Below are positions 9,755 to 23,800 of a DNA stretch of 64,000 nucleotides, in pieces (the stretch's first letter is position 1; every line of letters starts with the position of its first letter). Made by a program: the position numbers and the translations under genes. The notes under the pieces were generated by a model. The model saw only the letters and a list, made by a program, of their open reading frames with translations, made no database searches and was not told the DNA's origin. Source of the stretch: Blastobasis lacticolella. Lineage: Eukaryota; Arthropoda; Insecta; Lepidoptera; Blastobasidae. The stretch is taken from the NCBI GenBank assembly GCA_905147135.1, contig LR990059.1, positions 10,935,001-10,999,000 on the forward strand. Direction: 5' to 3'.

Positions 9755-10475
9755 CCATTGAGAAAATTTTTTATCTACAGAAGCAGAGAGAACATACCGA
9801 CTTTCAATTCGAGACAAAATGTCACATATCTCTAAAACACACACACTAATGAAAATGCAGGGACGCAACAAGGCAGCCCTTCTGCAATGTTATATTTTGC
9901 TACGAATTTCCACTCGTAACGATGAATATAAACAAATATGACTTGTGACTACACTCCGGATGATTTTGTCATTTTTTAAAACTTATTTTATATTGACATT
10001 ATAATAAAAGGTAAGGTGTCTAGTGAATCAAACCCACGCCCTGATACCTACCACCGTCTTTTTGATCTCTCGATCCTACATACCGTGAATCGGCAGTGCT
10101 TGCTTTTGCATGAAGGAGGGTTTTGAGGATTTTGACCGGTATAAATGTTTATTTGTTGTCTCATAACTTCTAAACTAAGTAGGTACCTACTTACTTATCG
10201 TTAGAAGTATTTTATTATTTACAGGTTGGCCTATGTGACTTCACAATAAATTGAATATGATGCCCTCTAAAGGACTTAGTCATAAAAATAAATAAAAAGG
10301 ATAAGTACATTAATATATTAAACAGGCAGTATATTCTTTATTTTCAGTAAAAATTCATATAATGATGATACACCAGGGCTGAAGGGACTTGCATCTACTT
10401 ATTATCTTGTTCTTCAAAATGTTTACAACGTAACATTTCCAATTTGCAACCCAGACATCGCCATGTCTGGTCTTT
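9755..10475. repeat. Long dispersed repeat, copy A
   Basis: Blocks such as TTTCAATTCGAGACAAAATG, CACGCCCTGATACCTACCAC and TTCCAATTTGCAACCCAGAC recur in the same order and orientation at 42320-42990. No coding frame is conserved between the copies. The element type is unknown. Confidence 0.65.
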
Positions 10476-10524
10476 AGAAAACCTAGAAAAACAAATAATT
10501 GTAAATAAACGTAAATACGCGTTC

Positions 10525-10858
10525 TTTTTATGTCATATGGTAGGCAAACAGGCGAGCGGGCCATCTGATGGAAAGTGGTCACCACTGCCTATAGACATTA
10601 GCAACACCGAGAGTATCGCCAATGCGTTGCGCACCTCTATAACACGTTACTCGAGCAGCAAAAAGGCAAATGTCCCTCCACTACCAAAGCCACGGTTCCA
10701 CAAATTCCCACCCCATGGAGTACTAGAAACCTTACTCACCGGCAGATACACACTACTATTTAAAAGAGTATTGTTTAGCTGCGGTATTCTGTAAGGTGGA
10801 GGTACTTCCCCAGTAGGGCGGCTTCAATTCGAACGGGATACCCCGCTATGCCCTACCT
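10525..10858 (+). repeat. 330-bp dispersed repeat, right-hand partner inverted at 16206
   Basis: The block from CAAACAGGCGAGCGGGCC to GGGATACCCCGCTATGCC is present in reverse orientation at 16206-16530. Its first 100 bases also occur at 55236-55335 and 59728-59830. Such CATCTGATGGAAAGTGGTCA pieces are common LINE or SINE tails in moths. It is not coding. Confidence 0.75.
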
Positions 10859-11384
10859 CTCTTAATCCGTTAAGTTGTTTCATAAAATCTCAGAACATTC
10901 AAAATGTCATTTAGGTACATTTTTGGTATGAAACCCTAATTTATATATATATAAAATTGAGGACCACTATTTACAAGATTTGAGTATTAAAATTTTATAC
11001 TAATAATACTTAATCCGACCCTGTTAGCATCAAAATATTTTCGATCACCGAAATATTGCTCAATTTGCCAATAATTTTAAATCTATCTTTAATGGCATGT
11101 TGTTTTAAGGTAAAGCATTTCAATTATTGCAAATTCACACTATTACGATGCATATTTTTGTCACAATTTCTAAAATTGATTCCCGAGCGCCGCGACCACG
11201 AATGAAATTACTTACCGATGAAAAGATAATCCAGGTGTATTTCCATAATTTGCGCTTTCACATTAATGTTCACTAAATTACACCGTCTTTTAAATGGATT
11301 GATTTACATTTTATTAGGAATTATAAAATTTACACCGATGTTTCAAAATAAACGTCAGGTCGTTGTTAGCTTGAGCAGCATGAC

Positions 11385-11570
11385 AAACGTTCAAAACATT
11401 GCGCGCGTCATTTTCTTAGAGCTTATACATAGCCTCCTTCATCTTACGATGAAGGAGGCTATGGCTTATATGAAAAGACGGAAAAACGGGAAAGCAAGAT
11501 TCATAATCATTGAAGAGTGAGCGAACAGGGAATATTTGTGATTTGTGTTTAGTCTGGTATGTCGGTGGTT
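11385..11570. repeat. Dispersed repeat, second copy, carrying a perfect hairpin
   Basis: This copy matches 9569-9745, but the middle is replaced by CATAGCCTCCTTCATC, TTAC and the exact reverse complement GATGAAGGAGGCTATG at 11428-11463. It lies about 0.3 kb upstream of the threonine dehydratase start codon. Confidence 0.6.
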
Positions 11571-11853
11571 CTCTCAGTATTAAACCTTTATGGCTTGAGA
11601 TTGAAAGTCACTGAATTCTGTATTCCTTCTGCTCTGTATTAATTTTGACATGACAATGACCACGATGATGACATGATTTTGAGTCTTGACGTAGGTATTT
11701 TTGATATTTTTTTAAGAAGCTGCATTTATAATTTTACCGGCCAAAACCAAATAATAATTCGAATTTTCTTGATCTCGACAATATTAAGTAACGTTGCTGA
11801 CTTTCCGTTATCTAACTTCAGAAACATTTAAATAATAATTAGAAAAATACAAA

Positions 11854-11862
11854 ATGTCTAAG
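11854..11862 (+). CDS. Threonine dehydratase exon 1 (Met-Ser-Lys)
   Basis: ACAAAATGTCTAAG followed by GTAAGTG gives a start in good context, three codons and a consensus donor in phase 0, which matches exon 2. The upstream bases would be 5' UTR. It is the best start found in the 3 kb before exon 2, but it is too short for homology to confirm. Confidence 0.55.
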
Positions 11863-14800
11863 GTAAGTGTCAACCACTACACCATTATTATAGTCATTTA
11901 CAGTGCTGCTGTCACTCTGTGGATGAAATGTTTTTGAATATCTCAATATTTTACGGTTAGATAAATTATATCTAACAGCAGGGCTGTCGAATTCTTCCTG
12001 AGCTGCTCTTGATATTTTGTTAGGGTGTGAGCAGTTATTGGTTATGCTGTTTCCTGTAACTTTAGGTAACTGTGTTGTAGCTATACCTATACCGAAAGTG
12101 AAGCGCGTAATCAGGCGAGCCGTACGCTTATTATGTCAATAAGGCATAAAATAAAAACTATATATATATCATAAGAAATAATATTTTTGTGAAACTCTTT
12201 TTGAGCTAGGTCCCGAGCAAAAACTAAATACTTAGTTCTTAAAAAATGTAAGTGGGTGTTTACGCCCTGTTCATAGGACGACAAAGCTTACTGCAATGCG
12301 CGCCAACCCTGCCAACCTGCCCCCAGCGCCAAAACAGCATCAACATCAACAAACAAAATCACACAGGGAAAAACTCGCTCCGGAACGAACAAACAGGTTT
12401 ATATTCATACTTTGTCGGAATTTAGTAAATTTATTTTCATTCTAAAATATATAATTGAGTAGGTACCTATTTAATATGTGTATATTTCATCATCATCCTA
12501 TACTAGTCCACTGCTGGACATAGGCCAAGCCAATACACCCTGTCCTCGGTTTGCCGCATCCAACCACCTCCGACTTTGCGCTAATCGCCACTCCATGGCT
12601 GGAGGGCGTCGCTACGCTAGCCGAGTCGCGGTCTTCACTCAAGAACTTGGTTACCGCAGCGGTTGTCGGTTCCAATGGCCAGCCCACTTCAGTCTATTAA
12701 TTCTATGCGTTATGTCAGTATTTTTGATAATCTGTCGGATTACTTCGTTGCGAATTTTGTCCTTCGGAGAGACTCCGTGCATAGCACATTTTATAGCACG
12801 CTGAGAGCGACCTTGATGTGGTGAACAAGCCATAGGTATCGCAACTGTCCACGTCTCGGCACCGTAGGTCATGACAGGTATTACGCACTGATTAAAAACT
12901 TTTGTTTTTACGTATTGCGGTAGGTAGGGGATGAGTGACGTAAGACTCGACGAAGTTTTCCAAATGTCAGGTCCTGAATCGATGTGGGCGTCGATATTGA
13001 CCATGGTTTTGTCTTACGGCTGATGCTAGGTCGGCCAGCATCCGTTGTAGCTCTTTCTGCGACTCCGCCACTAGGCCTATGTCATTGTCATCTGCATATG
13101 TCAAGTGCTTCAGGTGTTCGCCGTTTATGTTGATGCCCATGCCTTACCAGTGTCTAGAACCCACTTTGAAAAGAGGGGTCTTCCAGCCACTTTCGACACC
13201 AAAGTTTCGAAACAAGCTTAGGACACATTTTTCCTTTTATGAGACCTGGTTTCAAATAAAACATGTCCCCCAATGCAATTGTGAACATTAAATAGACACT
13301 TACCAACCTTTATTTTTGTGGCCTTTTTAATGGTTGCTAATTTTACTTTCTTATTATTTTATAGGTATAGGTATATTCTTTTTTCCTATTCATCGAAATA
13401 CTTTACATGTTATTTAGGTACCTGTCTACATGCATTTCTGGTTTAAATTAAGGTCATAAGTTTTGATGTATGTACCTACACTCGGGCTGCCCGAGAACTA
13501 GCTAGATAAGTTAGATTTACCTATCCGTCATCTGACTGACATACGAAGAGCTATGATAGGTACCTACCGTACTTATCATAGAAAAATTAAAAATAACTTA
13601 TATTCTAATCCATCTGTCTAATGGCCGCTGAGTGCCCCTAAGCTTGCTAATGGAACCTATTACAGAAACAGTGTCTTACAAGGTAAGACATAAATGTTTC
13701 TCTTCCGCGTGGCATTACTAGCTTGTAATGGTAATGGTTATATATATATGTCGCAGCCATCTGGACAAATCAGCCATTTAATGAGAAGGCTAGTCCGTCT
13801 AATTATCTGACTAGTCTTCTCATTAAATGACTGATATAACCAGACGGCAGCGACATATATACAGTGGTCAACTCTATGAGAGACTAACGGATGACGGATG
13901 GACGAGTGAGACACATTGGAACATTGCCGAAGCGGGTTAGATTCTTCGATTGATCTCTTTCTCTAAGCTGATGCCTACCTACATGAAGTTTGAAACTATA
14001 TGTTTGTACCTATTTGGTGACCATAAGGTATAATTTCTTGCGTTCACGTGGAAACGAGCCGAAAGGAATCGATTGCGACTCGATAACTGATCAAATATAA
14101 TTAGCATCACTGGCATTGGTTTGAACCGTCACGTAAGGTACAAGCACAATATAAATAATTTCCCATTAGAATTAAGTATGAATATTTACTAACACTATTA
14201 GGCGTACGGCCGCCTGATGGGTCACAGTCGACCAGAAAACCTTTTCACACCGATCATTAGGTAGGTGCCTGATATATTCACTACGTCACAAAGCGATTTC
14301 GCAGGGAAAGATCGAATTTTCTATATTTGTTTATACTAAATTCGTGCTCATATTGATATTTTACACAGTTAGTTTTATTATCGCTTTAAGTTTGTGTTAG
14401 GGCAACCCCGAATTATGTGTTTGTGTTTGTTATATTTGACAATTTAATTACGATATGTAGTAATTAATTTTCTTTTGATGACGTTATAAAATTTGATGAC
14501 ATGTATAACTTTTATTATGTTAAAATGGTACAATACCATACCTATGTACGTGACGTGTAACTTAGTTATCAATAAAGAATTTGTATTTGTAAAAATATAA
14601 ATAAAGTTCATTTACATCTTCCTCATTGGTAAAAACCAAATATAAAATTTTAAAGAGCCCAAGCCAGCTGTGAATGTTATAGACGTAAAAGGATTAATTT
14701 TTTAAACTCCCGACCAGCAGATCGCTCGAAAAATCCTGTGGAGTTAGTGTGGCCCTCGAACTAAATATTTTGGATTTTCATAACGTTGACATTAATTGAA

Positions 14801-17800
14801 ACTATCTATTTGGAACAGAATATGGCATCCTCTAACCCCAAACGCATACATACCGCCTCTATTCCGTCCCGTCCGTCTTGGGCAATACAGTATGAAAAGT
14901 CAGCGCGCAGGGTTAGGGAAGTTTCAGGTCTGGATTGACCCTAAAAATCGTTAATCTACCTATTCCTTTTAGGAGGAAAAAGATCCATTGAGTGATTATG
15001 ACGCCCCACGCCTTGTACCGTTCGAAGATATATCAGCTGCTGCATATCGTATAAAAAGTGGAGTAATAAGAACACCATGTGTTGTACGTATCGCCAAGAG
15101 TATAAATAACTAGTTTTTTTCCCACCAAGCCCGATGGTAAACAGCAATTTTAATTTAATCTAAATAAATAAAGGGTAAACTAATTTATAAGAGGTACCCT
15201 ACGATATACTACTACGCTCGCAGTAAGTTATAAACACGTTACCTACTTTGTATTTCTCATGTGCAGTAAATAGTTTTCATTTTTGAAAAATAATATCTTA
15301 AACTGTATATACCGTCATCTGAACAAATCGTAATTGATACATATCTCTATGGACACAAAGGTCACATGAGCGAAGAGATTAGGTGATTGCGTACAGACTT
15401 CGTTACGGCCAGCCAAGCAGTAAGGCCACCGACTTGGCCATGATCAACAATTTCTTCCAGACCAAAAATATTCAATAAATAAAAGTGACTCGCTCGGCTG
15501 TTGATTCGAAGACATGGTGTCGACTTATAGCTTCACTTCACTGCTAGAGGTTCGAACCCAATGCAGGCGATTGTACCTATAATGATGAGAACATGCCTTA
15601 GGTTTGAAGGTCTAATATCTTACATTTTTTCAGCCATCTCACATGAATCAACGATACGATATGAAAATATATCTCAAATGCGAATTCATGCAAATGACAG
15701 GAAGGTATGTCCATCCAGTCTCTTTAATCCTGCATTTACACTGATAATATTGATTTTCAAACCGAAAACATAGGTAAGTAATAATATAACCCATACACTT
15801 CTATTGAAGGACGATTTTTGGCGTCGGGGATCAAGCCACTTTAGCTCACTGAGTTGGACAACGTTGTAGCTAAGTAAGTCTACGCTACACACTGTACTGA
15901 GAATGAGTTAATCGGTTGCTAATAAGAATTTGAACTCCAGAACACAATATTTACTATAGACTTCTTTCAAGCCATCAGGTTTTATTTTGCCTCACATCGT
16001 TGGTCGTTTGAATTGTCTAATTTAAACGTTCTAGGACTCAAAAATGTGCAGAATTCGTTTTCTGTTGTGGTTTTATACACTGCAGTTTGATCACCTACGA
16101 TCCATAGACAGTATGGCACTATCGAAATACCTAGCGGCGCCTTGGATTATGCTTTGAAATCCGTTATTCGACTATTCTGGTCAGTTGGGTAATGATAACG
16201 CATAGGCATAGCGGGGTATCCCGTTCGAATTGAAGCCGCCCGACTGGGGAAGTACCTCCACCTTACAGAATACCGCAGTTAAACATTACTCTTTTAAATA
16301 GTATTGTGTTTCTGCCGGTGAGTAAGGTCTCCAGTGCTCCATGGGGTGGGGATTTGGGGAATCGTGGCTTTGGCAGTGGAGGGGCAATTCCCTTTTTGCT
16401 GCCAGAGAAACGTGTTATAGAGGTGGGCAACGCATTAGCGATACTCTTGGTGTTGCTAATGTCTATAGGCAGTGGTGATCACTTTCCATCAGGTGGCCCG
16501 CTTGCCTATTTGCCTACCGTATGACATAAAAAAAAAACATGGCGAATGATTACCTGAATCATCATCACAAGGTTCTTAAAATTGAATGCCAACTCTTTGT
16601 CTTAGCTTCAAGGAGCGAGGCGCCCGGAATACGATGCTGCTAATGGACAAGGAGGCAAGGAAGAAAGGGGCGATTGGCGCCTCCCTCGGCAACCACTCCC
16701 AAGGCATGAGCTACCACGGCAAAGACCTAGGCATACCCGTGACAGTGGTGATGCCTGTGGTCGCCCCACTCATGAAGATCTCCAAATGCCGGGCGTACGG
16801 CGCCAATGTCGTGCTCTTCGGAACTAACATGGCAATGGCAAAAGAGAAAGCTTTTGCAATTTCCAAAGAGAAAGGAATGACCTTTATCAATGGGTAAGTG
16901 GTAGATTTATGAATATTATTTATGAATATTTTTAACTTAAATTTTTATGGGACGATATCGCATCAAGAGCTGGTTCTTCTTCAATTTTTAAAACAATTTC
17001 TCTAATAATTTTTAACTTATTTAACACCTGTTGAAATAATATAATTGTTTACAATTTTATTGACATTAAAATATTTACAGTTATAATAAAAATACCTATA
17101 CATTAATACCTACGTTTAAAATAGCAAAAATATACACTAATACATATAAAATAATACTAAAAATTAAAAAAGTCGTCCACACCTCTGTCCCCCGGAATGG
17201 TGCCCAGAAAGCTGGCTATGTTGCCTCGTTGAATAGCGATGCTAATCCGTTGCCCGAGGAACGAGCCAGCTCTCCGGTCACCAGTGGTGTCATTTAATTT
17301 TTTTGGAAATTGCTGGAAATAACTTTTTCGTATCAGGGCCCCACGGTCCCAACGTTTCCACCCCAAACGGCTGAAATTCGAAGTCTTGCGCTAGACTTTC
17401 GTATTTCCTCCGCTTGAGGTCTTCCGCAGCTGAGGCCGCAGCCCCAGCGCAGCTGCCAGTGGAGGCCACATGCGAAGGCGCCAGTGTGTGCACACAGGTA
17501 GCGTCCCACACCAGCGCCTTCCCACGCTGCCACCCAATGAGCGTCATGCCGTCGGGCCTCTTGCCATCGTCACGTACGGTACCTTTCGGCTCTAATACGG
17601 CCGGTACGTTGACGGTGACAAGTGCCCTACGAATGATGTCATTGATTGCCGCGTGCCTGGAGATTCGGCCCGCACTGCGGGTACACGAAAGACCGTGGTG
17701 TCCTAGCGGATCCACAGACGCACCACAGGGACAGTAGTGTGGACGAACCAGATTGACCCCCAATCTTATACCCAAACGTATAGACAACGATAAGTTGTCC

Positions 17801-20800
17801 AGGACAGTGCCGATATTCGAGGAGGGGACTGCTTGCAGTCAGAACCCTGACTCTCGCTCTGTCACGGCTAGGAGACGAGCCCGTTCCGAAAGATTGGCCG
17901 AAGAAACTAATAAATCTTTTAGATTTTTTTTGCATAAAGGCTCGTTCCATAGTCGTTGATGCATCGGAGACTCTGGGAGAGACTCATTCGGACATATACT
18001 CATCCAGGCTTTTTTAGCATCTGTGCAGCAAGGACTGTCTATAAAACTTGTGTGTGGTCCTAGGATTTTGCTGACTAAATTTTCGGTGCTATGAACAGAT
18101 GATAAAAAGCCGGGAGAGAAACACTTGAAATTTTGCGCACTCCGATTCCGGCTAAACGAACTGGTAGCGAAGCTTGGGACCATGCTCTTGAATTAAGATC
18201 TAAATTTAGAATTTTGGAAATTACTGTTCGAATGTCATTATCTAAAGGTATTACTAAATTGTCATATCGCCAAATAGGACTGCATCGTAAAAAGTACGTA
18301 AATTGCGGGACGAAAAGGCAGAAACGGAGTAAAAATAGTGTGATTTTTTTTTAAAAAGTTCTTCAGAATAAATTTGGAATTTTGATTGTTTTTCAAGTAT
18401 AAATGGCGGGACAGACTTGTCCAAAATAGGGGCACCAAGAAAGCGGAGAGTTTCTTCACTTAAAATTTTGATTCTTGGGGCCTTTGAGTCAAAATTTGTT
18501 AAAATTTCAGGTTTGTTGATCAAATTTGGGTCCAAATAAAGCTCGCATTTTGAAAAAATTAAGGAAAAGCCGATATTTTGAAACTCAGTGGATATAAGTT
18601 GTAGATCATCTAAAACTGTTGTAACTCCACCTCCAAGTGTCCCGTCATCTAGGTACCATACGTTTAATTTTGAAATAATAGGTTGTATTGCCAAACTAAA
18701 TATAGCTGGTCCGAGTGGGTATCCCTGTTGACACCCTACTTCTGAATTCAAAACATTTCTTTTATACATCAATTTAGAAGGGGAATTATAACACTGCCAA
18801 ATATAGAGAAGAAGTTCCGGACACTGTTTTTAATTTCTGTAAGTAAGGTGTCTCTATTTACCGAATTAAATGCATTTTTGACGTCTACTTTCAACACGAC
18901 TTCAGCCTGGTTGCTGGATTTAAAAGTACGATATATATACAGAGGCACTGAGGGTGAGAAGGCAGTTTGTACAGGGGCTCTGCCATTGATTATGGTTTAG
19001 TGACTCTCTATAATTACCTGGTTGCAAAAACACCAGCATATCACCCTTGGCTCTTGTAACTCTATTAAAAAACGTGCTGTGAAACTTGTGGTGTTTGTTC
19101 TGAAGAAATATTTGACTTGATGCCTACAGCTACTTTCTATCAACGCACCGCTCGCCATCGACATAGTTCATCCTCACATCGTGGTCACAAAGAAACATGG
19201 AGTCCTTCAAGAAAGTGGTTTAAAGGTTTTTTTAGGGTCGGCAAAATGGGAATTTTATCAGTGAAATTGCAAACGTCCATAGGTTGCGGTAACTGCTTAC
19301 CATCGGGCAAACCACAAGCTTGTCTTCTTTGTTTTGTGAACATTGAAATGTGTTTTTTTTTATTTTTCCTATATGCACTATATGTAATTTTTTTAAATAT
19401 TTTCTTTTATTTCTGTTAAGTTTAAATTAGGTAACTAATTAAATTAATATTTATAAAATTCGTTTATTCTCTTTCTCTAATTATAACAACCCTACTTAGA
19501 AATTAAAACTGCTGCTGATCACATTTGTATAGTGAGTTTAATTCAATGAGTAGAACATTCCTTTTGTGGACTTGTTACGCCTTTCTCGTCAACATCATCA
19601 TATCAGCCAGAAGACGCCCACTGCTGGGCATAGGCCTCCCCCAGAGATCTCCACAAAGGCCGGTCCTGTGTTTTCCGCATCCAGCTGGTACCTGCGATCC
19701 TTACCAGGTCGTTGGTCCACCTTGTAGGAGGCCTACCCATGGTCGCCACTCGAGAACTTTACTGCCCTATCAGCCATCTGTTCTTCGAGCTATGTGCCCT
19801 GCCCACTGCCACTTCAGTCTGGCAAACCTTAGAGCTATGTCGGTGACCTTGGTTCGCTTGTGGATCTCCTCATTTCTGATTCGATTGCGCTAAGAAACTC
19901 CGAGCATAGCTCTTTCCATTGCCCTTTGGTTAGCAGTGAGCTTCCTTATAAGCCCTTTCTGATATAGGTATATTAATAAAAAGATATACAGTTGTAAAAA
20001 ATACTTTAGTAATTATACTTTTAAAATCACAATTCTCTCACAATTCTTTCAATAACCAAATTATAGGTACATTCAAAATCACAATTCAGTTACCAATTTA
20101 AATCACAGAAAAAATGCTGCCTTAATGCTTTTTGTATTTTCTATTTGTAAGTGATACAAACTCATATTATATCGAGTGATACAAACGCAATTATGAAATT
20201 TCTTTAATAATCTACCTGTTTTGTTAATTATAACTTTAATTCACAATTCAGTTACTAATTTAAATCAGACTCAGTAAAAATAAAATGATCACATTAAACT
20301 ATAATAAATAAAATAATTAAGTTGAAATTAAGGAGTGGCAGGTAATCAAATTTAGGTAATCACTTAGTTAGATTTACTATGGCAGTTGTGATTCGACTCT
20401 ACAAGATTTTCCATCGCAATGGCCTGTCTAATTATGCCCTTTGACACTTTATTCACCGCTGCAGCTTGCACTTCGACTGCTTCAGTTTGGTGCTGAAGGG
20501 CATTAAGCACTGGGTCATGTCCACCAGAGAAGGTCCACCACCAGTGCCAGATTTAAATACCCGAATTTAACGGGCTTTATTTTTTATATCTGATTTCCAG
20601 TCATGTCAAGTCTGAAAATAAATACCAATTTAATAAATATGTTCCTATGTTACATTAAAAATTAATCAATATTTACTTCTTTGACCTTCATCCATTTGTC
20701 TGCAGTTTTAGTTGAATCATCGCCGATAGCATTCAATTTCACGGCGAGGTCCGCTAACAATTTTTCTTTTCCCTTGTAGCGTCTGGGCAATACAGTCGAC

Positions 20801-23800
20801 CCGTTGCGAGTGCGGGATGGGCTCTCATGTATTCTAACATCGCCAATCGTTGGCCGTATGATGTACGTGATGCCTGGAATCGCAAGAAAATAGGCAGTTT
20901 AATTAGCTATTTATCCCAAATTGAATCACCGGGTTTGTACTTGATTCAAGTGAATAGATACTATAAATATTTAGTCAGGTACTTACCTACTGTTGACATG
21001 GTTTCTTCGATTAGATTAGATACGAAAGGGTAAAAATTAATTTAATCACTGAACTAAATCGCTTGAAGAAAAACGGGGAAACTTTCTGAAAAACTTTAGT
21101 TTGACAATATTGTGAGTGTTCATAACGACAGAAAGAATTTAACTTTAAAATTTTATATTTTTGCAAATTAACTTCAAAGAAAAAGAATATTCTACTTATA
21201 AACAATCGAATATTATATAAAAAATAATATAGGTATAGCACGAAACATAACTTATTAATAGCATTTTTTACAAATTCGTGTTATCAATCGGCAATAATCC
21301 TTTTATCAATCAACAAAAGAGTCTTCGTAAACGGTCTTCAATTCCAGGGAGAACTATAGACATTTCCGAAAGGGTAGAGTTTCCGTGGCCGAATCGATCG
21401 AGATTCTGAATAAGAGTTTTCGAATCGATCGACACGGATTCGCCGCTCACGAATTTCGTGCCGAATCGTTCGGGAACGGTTTCGAATGATTGTGAACACG
21501 GCTACTACTCTCCTATACGGTAGCGAGACTTGGCCCCTACTTGAGCGACACAAACAGGAGCTGCGCGTCACGAAAATGAAGATGCTGCGGTGAATGTGTG
21601 GAGTTTTACCACACCCGCCCACATCCGGGGTAGCCTTGGCGTCCATGACATCGCAGATAAACTGCAAGAATGCCGCCTTCGATGGTATGGCCACATTTTG
21701 CGCAGACCGGCAAGTTACGTGCGGAACAAGTATTTGGCCATGCCGCCCTCGCCGGGCACGAGAAGAAGAAGCTGACCCAAGAAGCGATGGCTTGACGTAG
21801 TCAGGAATGATAAGCTCCCACCAATAAGCTCTATAATGATTAGATTTATAAAGTACGGCATAGTTACAGTGACGTCATTGTATATTCTAGAGTCATGTAA
21901 ATTCGTAAGAAAACACGAGTACATGTACTTACTCACTTATAATCTCCGTTAGACGAAACGATCGCAATGTTAACAAATTAAAAGCACCTTTTTCTAAATT
22001 ATCTTTATTTACAAATGGTCCTCATGCTATGATGGTTAAAATTTACAATCACATACCTAACTACATAAAAAAACATTAAAAAATTTGAGTAATTTACCAA
22101 ACAACTGAAATCTTTTCTAGTGCAAAAGTGTTATTATGATATGAATGAATTTTTTGCTGACCTCTAATTAAGATAATCCGGCACATCGCTATTTGATTAT
22201 TTGATTACATTGTGACATGAAAACGGATGAGAAAACCGAGCGAGGTGGGCTAAGAATAGCAGGAAGGCGGACCCTGGGCCGCGCGAGGGCGCAACCGGGA
22301 CATAACGCCAAGATGATGATGATGATGATGAGTAACTATGTTTAGGTATATCAATTGTAATTAGACCAATTAGTAATAAAAAATGCTTTGACAAATTCGC
22401 ACATCGTCATCTAGCCCCAAAGTAAGCAAAGCTGTTATGATTGTCAGATAAATTATAAACTACATATATACTTTCTTTAATATATGTGTATCTACTGACC
22501 CGTAACAGAAATTAAAATTCATCATTTCAATTGAACAGTTATATCAATCCTCGTTAGAGTAACCGTTGTTATTTCAAAAGTTGTTATAAAATCGAAGAAG
22601 AACCTCAAAAGCTAGGTATTGATAAATTGAACATGGAAGAGATCTTTAGAAGCGATATAGGCTGCCTTTTCACGCATTTATGGTTATTCTTGTGTATTTT
22701 TATTTTTAATTCTGCGATATAAAGACACTACTCAAGTAGCGAATTCATGTCACACTATTTTACACAATACATGCTTCTGGTTAGGTGTCCGTATCAGGGC
22801 TTGGAATTCTTGCGGGACTGGCGAGGTTCGGGATATGGGTCACGTGCTAACCGTATTTACGATATCGGCGTAGACTCTTACAGGCCCCATGGAGTTAGGT
22901 TGTTCTGATTCGGGGACGATAAGAAATCTCCTCTTGTATCCAATTATAAGTCAAATTTTGCTTTCACAGGGGACTTTAGTAAGAACTTGAATTATTACAG
23001 ATATGACCATCCGACTGTCATAGCAGGCCAAGGTACTATAGGGCTGGAGATATTGGAACAGGTGCCAGATGTGGACGCGGTGCTGATCCCTTGCGGAGGA
23101 GGTGGACTCTTAACGGGAATATGTATTGCCATTAAACAGCTGAAGCCTCAATGTCTTATTTATGTTAGTTCAATGTTATTTTGTCAATTTTTAATCACCT
23201 CACCTTCCGTATCCACGCATAGATACGTAATCTATAGTAGGTACATCGCTTTACTTCATCAGAGGTTCAGCTCTTTTTTTGAAGTAAAATACTACAGTAA
23301 CTTCCTCCGTTTTTGTAGCTTTACGAAACGGATACACTACTAGACAGGTACGTAGATGTTGTGATGGCGATGATGTTTTCAGGGCGTGGAGACAGAGAAA
23401 TGTGCGAGTATGGCGGAAGCCTTTAAGGCCGGCAAGCCAGTGAATTTTGACGTGACGTCCACACTGGCGGACGGGCTCGCCGTCGGAAAGGCCGGACCCA
23501 ACGCCTTCAAAAACTTAACTGGAAAGCTAGACAAGATGGTAACTATTGTAGACATGTGTTCAGAATTGTACTACCGCCTTGAACATAGGGTACCATTATA
23601 TACAATGTCATGGTCTGCGAGTGGTATGTATGTATGTATGTATGTAAACTCTTTATTGCGTATAACTAAAAAAGAAAATAAATATACATTGCAAAGGCGG
23701 GCTTATCCCACAATAGGATTTCTTCCAGCTAACCTTACCTTGGATAGTCCGAAATGAGCTATTTAACGAGCGTTGGTAGCAATATCGAGTATTGTGCAAA

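Noticed and set aside
16306..16524. 72-codon plus-strand frame before exon 4
   Set aside because: It is the inverted copy of a non-coding dispersed repeat also found at 10525.
17414..17959. Plus-strand frames opposite the restriction-like endonuclease
   Set aside because: They are shadows of the minus-strand frames, which carry the conserved motifs.
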